Shown here: piece after piece, positions 1-5,683 of the stretch
How the letters are laid out: each line of letters begins with the position of its first letter
Position numbering within the stretch: the stretch's first letter is position 1
Assembly (NCBI GenBank): GCA_009700155.1
Contig: WLMP01000060.1
Location: forward strand, 1-5,683
Reading direction: 5' to 3'
DNA: 5,683 nt
Source of the DNA: Actinomycetota bacterium
GTDB lineage: Bacteria; Actinomycetota; Actinomycetes; Nanopelagicales; Nanopelagicaceae
The notes under the pieces: model-generated
Seen by the model: the letters and a program-made list of their open reading frames with translations, nothing else
Database searches by the model: none
Told to the model about the DNA's origin: nothing
Made by a program: the position numbers and the translations under genes

Positions 1-950
1 AAATTTGGATTAACTCACCTAGTCAAGTATTTGTTGCTCGAAGCGGACAGAGTGAGCTAACAAATTTGATTCTTACTAAAGAGGTTGTACAAGATCTGAT
101 TGAAAGACTTCTGATTTGGGGAGGAAGAAGGCTAGATGTCAGTACACCATTTGTAGATGCTAGGTTGCCAGATGGAAGTCGACTACATGTAGCAATACCT
201 GAAGTAACAGCCTCGGAGTGGGCAATAAACATTCGTAAACACTTAGGTAAGGGAAGTAATTTTGAGGAGCTAGTAGCCCTTGGATCAATAAGTGAAGATA
301 TGGCTGAGTTTATGAAAAAGGCAATTGATTTAGGATTCAATATTTTAGTAAGTGGTGGCACACAAGCTGGCAAAACAACTTTTCTAAATGCACTTCTAGG
401 TCAGGTATCGCCGATGGAGCGCGTTATAACAATAGAAGAAGTCTTTGAGCTAAAACCAAATCTGCCGGACTGGATTGCACTACAAACTAGAACTGCAAAT
501 ATAGAAGGCGAAGGTGAGATCTCTCTACGAAGATTGATTAAAGAATCATTAAGAATGAGGCCGAGTCGAATAATTGTTGGCGAAGTAAGAGAGGCAGAGG
601 CCCTAGATTTACTTGTTGCATTAAATGCTGGCTTACCTGGTATGGCAACTCTTCATGCTAATTCTGTTCGAGGTGCCATAAATAAGCTTCAGCTATTACC
701 ACTATTAGCAGGTGAAAATATTGCACAAAAATTTATAACTCCGACAATTGCTATCAGTATTGATCTGGTGATTCAGTGCTCAATCGATACAAAAGGTAAG
801 AGACGAGTTAGTGAAGTATCTGCAGTAACGGGTCGATGCGAGGACTCGATTATTGAACTGGAATCAATATTCAAATGGGATGGCACAAAACATGTCAAAG
901 GTTTAGGAAGTATAGAGTCGTTGATATCTAAACGGAATCTGATTAATTAA
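1..950 (+). CDS. tadA: TadA/CpaF-family secretion ATPase, 5' end outside the window
   Basis: This is the ATPase that powers assembly of Tad/Flp-type pili from the cytoplasmic face of the membrane. The frame is open from base 3 (codon_start 3). The codons before the TTG at 66 read as typical CpaF sequence (WINSPSQVFV...), so the gene runs off the left edge and the TTG is not its start. About 315 residues are visible. Numbered from the codon at base 3, the Walker A P-loop GGTQAGKT is at 118-125 (Lys124), the acidic Asp-box equivalent TIEEV at 143-147, the Walker B region RIIVGEVR at 189-196, and the His box TLHANS at 216-221. The segment GGRRLDVSTPFVDARLPDGS is a CpaF N-domain hallmark. The stop TAA shares one base with the ATG of tadB. 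The family is secure; the symbol tadA rather than cpaF is a naming choice. Confidence 0.94.
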   Translation, partial: IWINSPSQVFVARSGQSELTNLILTKEVVQDLIERLLIWGGRRLDVSTPFVDARLPDGSRLHVAIPEVTASEWAINIRKHLGKGSNFEELVALGSISEDMAEFMKKAIDLGFNILVSGGTQAGKTTFLNALLGQVSPMERVITIEEVFELKPNLPDWIALQTRTANIEGEGEISLRRLIKESLRMRPSRIIVGEVREAEALDLLVALNAGLPGMATLHANSVRGAINKLQLLPLLAGENIAQKFITPTIAISIDLVIQCSIDTKGKRRVSEVSAVTGRCEDSIIELESIFKWDGTKHVKGLGSIESLISKRNLIN

Positions 951-1618
951 TGAGCTTTATAACTGTAGTAATTATCAATACTATTCTTATATCAGGATTA
1001 CTATTGGCATATAAATCATATAAAGCAAAAAAGATTCAAACCCAGCAAGCAAACTCTTGGCCAGAGGTACTTGATTTAATAATATCTTCACTGCAGTCTG
1101 GAGCATCAATTTCGGAGAGTTTATCAACTGTTGGAAGAGTTGGACCACTCTGCGTACGCAATCAATTCTTGGTTTTCTCAAATAAAGTTATACAAGGTGA
1201 GAGATTTGATTCAGCATTAAACTATCTAAAAGGTGAATTTTCTGATCCAATTGCAGATCAACTCTTTGAATCACTTTATTTTGCTTCATTGTTCGGTAGT
1301 AAAAACACTATAAAAGTCTTACGCGAGTTATCTGAATATGTTTCATCTGACTTAGCTCTGCGTGGAGAGATTCAAATTAGGTTTGGATGGATCAAGAACT
1401 CAGCTAATTTAGCTGCATTAGCACCATGGCTGCTTTTTCTAATCTTAAGGAGCCAAGAGAATGCTAGGAATGCTTACTTGCAACCTGTAGGACAACTGAT
1501 AATAATCTCTGGAGTTATAACAACATTTATCGCATATATCTGGATGCAAAGGATTGCCAAACTTCCTACAGCCAAAAGATTATTCACGCTAGAGATAGTA
1601 AATAATGAGCAGAATTAA
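950..1618 (+). CDS. tadB: TadB-like type II secretion F-family membrane protein
   Basis: This 222-residue protein is probably one of the two inner-membrane platform proteins of the Tad pilus, and would interact with the TadA ATPase. There is one hydrophobic segment near the N-terminus (about 4-20). A soluble helical stretch (about 36-150) has the GASISESL pattern typical of the T2SSF domain. Two more hydrophobic segments lie at about 152-166 and 180-198. It is shorter than proteobacterial TadB proteins, but short versions are usual in actinobacterial Tad loci such as the Rv3659c-Rv3654c cluster of M. tuberculosis. The ATG overlaps the tadA stop by one base (TAATG). No good Shine-Dalgarno is visible upstream, so translation is probably coupled to tadA. 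The call rests on position and fold pattern more than on invariant residues. Confidence 0.82.
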   Translation: MSFITVVIINTILISGLLLAYKSYKAKKIQTQQANSWPEVLDLIISSLQSGASISESLSTVGRVGPLCVRNQFLVFSNKVIQGERFDSALNYLKGEFSDPIADQLFESLYFASLFGSKNTIKVLRELSEYVSSDLALRGEIQIRFGWIKNSANLAALAPWLLFLILRSQENARNAYLQPVGQLIIISGVITTFIAYIWMQRIAKLPTAKRLFTLEIVNNEQN

Positions 1619-2222
1619 CTTTTATATTTTATTACTAATAGCTCCAGCAATAATTTTTTCCTTGAGATTAATACTTGAAGAATTAGCTAATTCGTTAGCA
1701 GTATCTGATTATGCAAAGCAACTAGATTGGCTAAATTCATTGATAAGGAAAGTTTCTGGAACTGAGATCAAGCAGAGTGAGATTAATGAAGAATTAGTCA
1801 GTATTTTACAGATGATCTCAATTATGATCTCTTCAGGAGAAAGTCCAATGTCTGCAATGCGTTATGTATCAAAAAGATCTGATGGAATATTGCCAAGGCT
1901 AATCAGGGAGAGTTTGAATAAATATGAAGATGGTAGAAGTATCACCCAAACACTAGATTTTCTTGCCACAGCTACTGGCTCAACTCAAGTTCGCAGATTG
2001 ACTAACTCAATTCAAATCGCAATTCATCGAGGTACTCCGGTGTTAGATGTACTAAATAATCAAGTACTGGCGTTGAACAAGCAGATCAACTTCAATTTAA
2101 TGAAGCGCTCAGGTAAGAGTGAAATAACCTTATTAATCCCAGTGGTCTTTTTAATACTGCCAGTTTCGATTAGTTTTGCAATTTGGCCCTCACTCTATGG
2201 CTTAAACCAAGCGGGGTTTTAG
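1605..2222 (+). CDS. tadC: TadC-like type II secretion F-family membrane protein
   Basis: This 205-residue protein is the likely second inner-membrane platform subunit of the Tad pilus, paired with TadB. An N-terminal hydrophobic segment is at about 5-24. A helical T2SSF domain carries SSGESPMSAMRYVS (about 77-90), analogous to the GASISESL stretch of tadB. A C-terminal membrane segment lies at about 174-193. The gene overlaps the end of tadB by 14 nt and has no clear Shine-Dalgarno, so it is probably translated by coupling. In related actinobacterial loci a small Flp pilin gene usually follows, but here argG starts 22 nt after the stop. The -10 element proposed for argG lies just past the tadC stop. 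TadB/TadC naming follows gene order, since both proteins belong to one superfamily. Confidence 0.82.
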   Translation: MSRINFYILLLIAPAIIFSLRLILEELANSLAVSDYAKQLDWLNSLIRKVSGTEIKQSEINEELVSILQMISIMISSGESPMSAMRYVSKRSDGILPRLIRESLNKYEDGRSITQTLDFLATATGSTQVRRLTNSIQIAIHRGTPVLDVLNNQVLALNKQINFNLMKRSGKSEITLLIPVVFLILPVSISFAIWPSLYGLNQAGF

Positions 2223-2232
2223 CGTAAAAGGT

Positions 2233-3573
<1,341 letters not shown>

Positions 3574-3601
3574 CTACAAAAAACTACGCTCAATTAGCAA
3601 T

Positions 3602-3636
3602 TTGTATGACAAAAATCTATTGGTAGACTGATCCTA
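3602..3636 (+). promoter_or_regulatory. Promoter of the riboflavin operon, extended -10
   Basis: TAGACT at 3624-3629 is preceded by TGG at 3621-3623, giving an extended -10 (TGnTAnnnT). A partial -35, TTGTAT, is at 3602-3607 with a 16-nt spacer. The predicted transcription start is near A3636, one base before the first paired base of the FMN aptamer, so the transcript would begin with the riboswitch and almost no leader. That fit supports the assignment, though no start has been mapped. Confidence 0.6.
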
Positions 3637-3758
3637 CATTTTCGGGGTCGGTGTAATTCCGAACCGGCAGTTAAAGTCTGCGACCCGCTTGCATCCAGCT
3701 AGCGGTGGACTTGGTGAAACTCCAAGACCGACGGTTAAAGTCCGGATGAGAGAAGATG
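3637..3758 (+). promoter_or_regulatory. FMN riboswitch aptamer (RFN element)
   Basis: The sequence carries the conserved RFN signatures in order: GGGTCGGTG, ATTCCGAACCGGC, AGTCTGCGACCC, TTGGTGAAACTCCAAGACCG, ACGGTTAAAGTCCGGATG and AGAAG. Helices can be drawn by hand. P1 pairs 3637-3643 with 3752-3758 (seven pairs, one G-U). P2 pairs GGGTCG 3645-3650 with CGACCC 3681-3686. Small hairpins are GCAG/CTGC (3667-3670 with 3678-3681, sharing C3681 with P2) and CTTGG/CCAAG (3710-3714 with 3722-3726). The variable stem CCGCT/AGCGG (3685-3689 with 3701-3705) shares two bases with P2, so exact boundaries need a model. RFN elements bind flavin mononucleotide and repress riboflavin genes, which fits the ribD gene downstream. 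Confidence 0.97.
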
Positions 3759-3796
3759 TGTGTAAGTGGCGTGCTGTCATTACGTCATTTTCTTTT

Positions 3797-3830
3797 GCGC
3801 ACCCCGATATCTATTTGGGGGCATCTAGTG
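3797..3830 (+). promoter_or_regulatory. Riboswitch expression platform: RBS-sequestering hairpin before ribD
   Basis: CCCCGA (3802-3807) can pair with TTGGGG (3815-3820), including one G-U, around a seven-base loop. C3800-G3821 and G3799-C3822 extend it past a bulged A3801. The paired GGGGG run at 3817-3821 is the only Shine-Dalgarno-like sequence at proper distance (six nt) from the GTG at 3828, so the hairpin would block ribD translation. No U-tract follows, which argues against a transcription terminator. The alternative partner of ACCCCGA is TCGGGGT at 3642-3648 inside the aptamer, which would free the site when FMN is absent. The pairings are visible; the mechanism is inferred. Confidence 0.7.
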
Positions 3831-4817
3831 GATTACTCAGTATTAATGGCACAAGCCAATGAGTTATCTCTGCGCGGATTAGGAAAGACTTCCCCAAATC
3901 CAATTGTTGGCGCAATAATTGTTGATTCATCCGGAGCTGTAATTTCACAAGATTTTCATGATGGGGGATTACACGCAGAAGCAAAAGCAATAAGTAAAAT
4001 TGGAGAAATTCCAAAGGGCGCGACATTGATTACAACTTTAGAGCCGTGTAATCACCACGGAAAAACACCCCCATGTTCAGAACTAATAATTAATTCTGGG
4101 ATCAAGACGGTGGTCTTTGCGGTATCAGATCAAAATTTAGTAGCAAAAGGAGGAGCAGATCGTTTAAGAGCTGCTCATATTGAAGTAATAAGTGGGGTCT
4201 TGCAAGATCAAGTTAGTTATTCAAATAGATTTTGGCTTAATAAAATTAAAAATAACCGACCATATTTTATTTGGAAGGTTGGCATGACCTTAGATGGCAA
4301 AATTTCTGCCAAAGATGGAAACTCAAAGTGGATAACTAGCGAATCTTCCAGAGCGCAAGTTTCTAAGTTAAGAAGTCAATCTGATGTAATTTTAATTGGA
4401 ACTGGAACAGCGCTAGCCGACAACCCCTCATTGAACACAAAAGAAGTAAATGCAAAGCAGCCTAAGAGATTGGTAATGGGTAATAGGTTAATTCCACAAG
4501 AAAGTAACCTAAACGATGAATCTGCGCAAACTTTTTTCCTTCAAACTCATGATCTAGATGTACTATTAGATTTCCTAGCAAAGCTTGAGGTAAATCAAGT
4601 CTTGGTTGAGGCAGGTCCGACTTTAGGTACTTTCCTTATGAAATCTGGCGTAATAGACGAAATGCATATTTACCTATCGCCATCCTTGCTAGGTAGCGGA
4701 CAAAGTTTCATTAACGATCTAGGTATCAATTCTTTAGAGAATCGAGTTATGTATAAAGTACAAAGTGCGGAAATAGTTGATACTGACTTAAAAATCATCT
4801 TAGTTAAGGATCAATAA
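3828..4817 (+). CDS. ribD: Bifunctional diaminohydroxyphosphoribosylaminopyrimidine deaminase / 5-amino-6-(5-phosphoribosylamino)uracil reductase
   Basis: RibD performs the second and third steps of riboflavin synthesis from GTP: deamination of the pyrimidine, then NADPH-dependent reduction of the ribose. The chosen start is GTG at 3828, giving 329 residues. It lies six nt after GGGGG, and it places the zinc ligands at His49, Glu51 (HAE), Cys74 and Cys83 (PCNHHGKTPPC), matching the usual spacing (50/52/75/84 in E. coli). The N-terminal deaminase domain covers about 1-140. The reductase domain begins at about 145 with KVGMTLDGKISA (150-161), followed by SKWIT, IGTGTALADNPSLN and VEAGPTLGTFLM. 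An in-frame ATG at 3756 would add 24 residues but sits inside the riboswitch P1 strand. The ATG at 3846 would trim conserved N-terminal sequence. The stop shares one base with the next ATG. Confidence 0.96.
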   Translation: MDYSVLMAQANELSLRGLGKTSPNPIVGAIIVDSSGAVISQDFHDGGLHAEAKAISKIGEIPKGATLITTLEPCNHHGKTPPCSELIINSGIKTVVFAVSDQNLVAKGGADRLRAAHIEVISGVLQDQVSYSNRFWLNKIKNNRPYFIWKVGMTLDGKISAKDGNSKWITSESSRAQVSKLRSQSDVILIGTGTALADNPSLNTKEVNAKQPKRLVMGNRLIPQESNLNDESAQTFFLQTHDLDVLLDFLAKLEVNQVLVEAGPTLGTFLMKSGVIDEMHIYLSPSLLGSGQSFINDLGINSLENRVMYKVQSAEIVDTDLKIILVKDQ

Positions 4818-5419
4818 TGTTTACAGGCCTAATTGAAGAAGTTGGAAAAGTTAAAAACATAACTTATCTAAAAGATTCAGCAAAGTTAGAGATTAATTGC
4901 AATAACGTTATTGGTGATTTAAAAATCGGTGATTCAATTAGCGTAAATGGTGCATGCTTAACTGCAACAGATGTGACAGATTCAGGGTTTACAGCTGATG
5001 TTATGACAAAGACTTTGGAATTGACTGCACTAGCGAGTTTAAAGATAGGTGATTTATTGAATTTGGAATTAGCTATGAAATTTACAGATCGTTTTGGGGG
5101 ACATCTAGTCCAAGGTCATGTTGATGCGGCCGCCAAAATTACTGAAATTTCACCATCTATGGAGTGGACTAAATTTCAGATAGAGCTGCCTAACCACCTC
5201 TTAAAATATGTAGTTCCTCAGGGATCAATTTGTTTAGATGGTGTTTCATTAACTATTGGCGAGATCGTAGGGCAATCAGTAGCAGTTTGGTTGATTCCTA
5301 AGACTTTAGAGAAAACTAATTTGGCAGATAAAAAAGTAGGAGATCTAGTCAATGTCGAGGTCGATCTTCTGGCAAAGTATGTCGAGCGATTATCAAAAGG
5401 TGGTCAAAGTAATGACTGA
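4817..5419 (+). CDS. ribE: Riboflavin synthase, alpha chain
   Basis: This enzyme dismutates two molecules of 6,7-dimethyl-8-ribityllumazine into riboflavin and the pyrimidine precursor. The 200-residue length is normal. The protein shows the internal duplication of the family: an N-terminal barrel starting MFTGLIEEVG (1-10) with SVNGACLT (42-49), and a C-terminal barrel with GGHLVQGHVD (94-103), GSICLDGVSLTI (136-147), LIPKTLEKTNL (159-169) and the ending LLAKYVERL. The ATG overlaps the ribD stop by one base. AAGGA at 4806-4810 lies six nt upstream, so initiation can be direct as well as coupled. The symbol is ribE in the B. subtilis style naming and ribC in E. coli. It should fall under the same FMN riboswitch through the shared transcript. 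Confidence 0.96.
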   Translation: MFTGLIEEVGKVKNITYLKDSAKLEINCNNVIGDLKIGDSISVNGACLTATDVTDSGFTADVMTKTLELTALASLKIGDLLNLELAMKFTDRFGGHLVQGHVDAAAKITEISPSMEWTKFQIELPNHLLKYVVPQGSICLDGVSLTIGEIVGQSVAVWLIPKTLEKTNLADKKVGDLVNVEVDLLAKYVERLSKGGQSND

Positions 5420-5683
5420 TGAACTTAAAAAAGCCCTAGATGATTATCGTGCTGGTCAGATGATTATTGTTACTGATGATGAAAAGCGTGAAAATGAGGC
5501 TGACCTAGTTTTTTCTGCACAATTTGCTACTCAGGACAAACTTGCATTCATGATTCGTCATACCTCAGGTGTTGTATGTGTTGCAGTAACTGCTGATAGG
5601 GCAAGAACACTTGACTTGCCTCAAATGGTTTCAAATAATCAAGATTTAAAACATACAGCTTTTACAGTTTCAGTTGATTACAA
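5412..5683 (+). CDS. ribB: 3,4-dihydroxy-2-butanone 4-phosphate synthase (RibB or N-terminal part of RibBA), 3' end outside the window
   Basis: DHBP synthase turns ribulose 5-phosphate into the four-carbon precursor of the lumazine ring. The first 90 codons are present. The start ATG is preceded by AGGTGG at 5398-5403, eight nt away, and overlaps the ribE stop by eight nt. Family marks visible are TDDEKRENEADLVFSA at 21-36 (the active-site acidic loop, with Ala where RENEGD is most common), RHTSGVVCVAV at 49-59, and HTAFTVSVDY at 81-90. The end lies beyond the window, so a fused GTP cyclohydrolase II domain (RibBA, common in Actinobacteria) cannot be confirmed or excluded. It is the third gene of the riboswitch-controlled operon. 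Confidence 0.93.
   Translation, partial: MTDELKKALDDYRAGQMIIVTDDEKRENEADLVFSAQFATQDKLAFMIRHTSGVVCVAVTADRARTLDLPQMVSNNQDLKHTAFTVSVDY

Noticed and set aside
66..68. TTG as the start codon of the CpaF-type ATPase
   Set aside because: The frame stays open to base 3 and the upstream codons read as conserved CpaF N-domain sequence, so the gene is truncated by the window edge.
23..373. Minus-strand open frame opposite the ATPase gene
   Set aside because: It mirrors a strongly conserved coding region, has low-complexity Ser/Leu-rich composition, and shows no recognisable domain or start signal.
2204..2219. Hairpin AAACC/GGTTT followed by T at the end of tadC as a terminator
   Set aside because: The stem is five weak pairs, the T-run is part of the stem, and it lies within the tadC coding end; too weak to call.
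3574..3610. Possible terminator between argG and the rib promoter
   Set aside because: The A-rich and AATT-containing stretch gives no GC-rich stem or U-tract; no terminator can be supported.
5291..5323. LIPKT instead of LIPHT in riboflavin synthase as a lost active-site residue
   Set aside because: This position already varies in functional enzymes (Glu in E. coli), so the Lys is not evidence of lost function.

Overview
The window is an AT-rich bacterial segment, densely packed, with every supportable gene on the + strand. The most likely source is a small-genome actinobacterium, for example a freshwater acI/Nanopelagicales-type lineage. This is an inference from four things: the short two-gene TadB/TadC arrangement behind a CpaF-type ATPase with a GGTQAGKT P-loop, compact overlapping genes, a probable leaderless promoter, and low GC. 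No rRNA or marker gene in the window settles it.

Region 1 (1-2222) is the motor and inner-membrane platform of a Tad-type (Flp) pilus. It holds the 3' part of a TadA/CpaF ATPase, then tadB and tadC, joined by 1-nt and 14-nt overlaps. No pilin or TadE/F gene follows tadC inside the window.

Region 2 (2223-3573) is argG, argininosuccinate synthase of the long E. coli-like class. It starts only 22 nt after tadC. A TAGACT -10 box ends 6 nt before its ATG, which suggests a leaderless transcript.

Region 3 (3574-5683) is a riboflavin biosynthesis operon. A promoter with an extended -10 (TGG-TAGACT) is followed at once by a complete FMN riboswitch (RFN element) and an expression platform. That platform appears to control access to the ribosome binding site of ribD. 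Then come ribD (deaminase/reductase, GTG start), riboflavin synthase (1-nt overlap with ribD) and the 5' end of a DHBP synthase gene, ribB or ribBA (8-nt overlap). FMN, made downstream of these enzymes, would feed back on translation of the first gene, and the others are coupled to it by overlap.

I found no wholly new system. The most distinctive non-coding signal is the pair of mutually exclusive pairings around ACCCCGA at 3801-3807, which gives a specific, testable switching model for the riboswitch.
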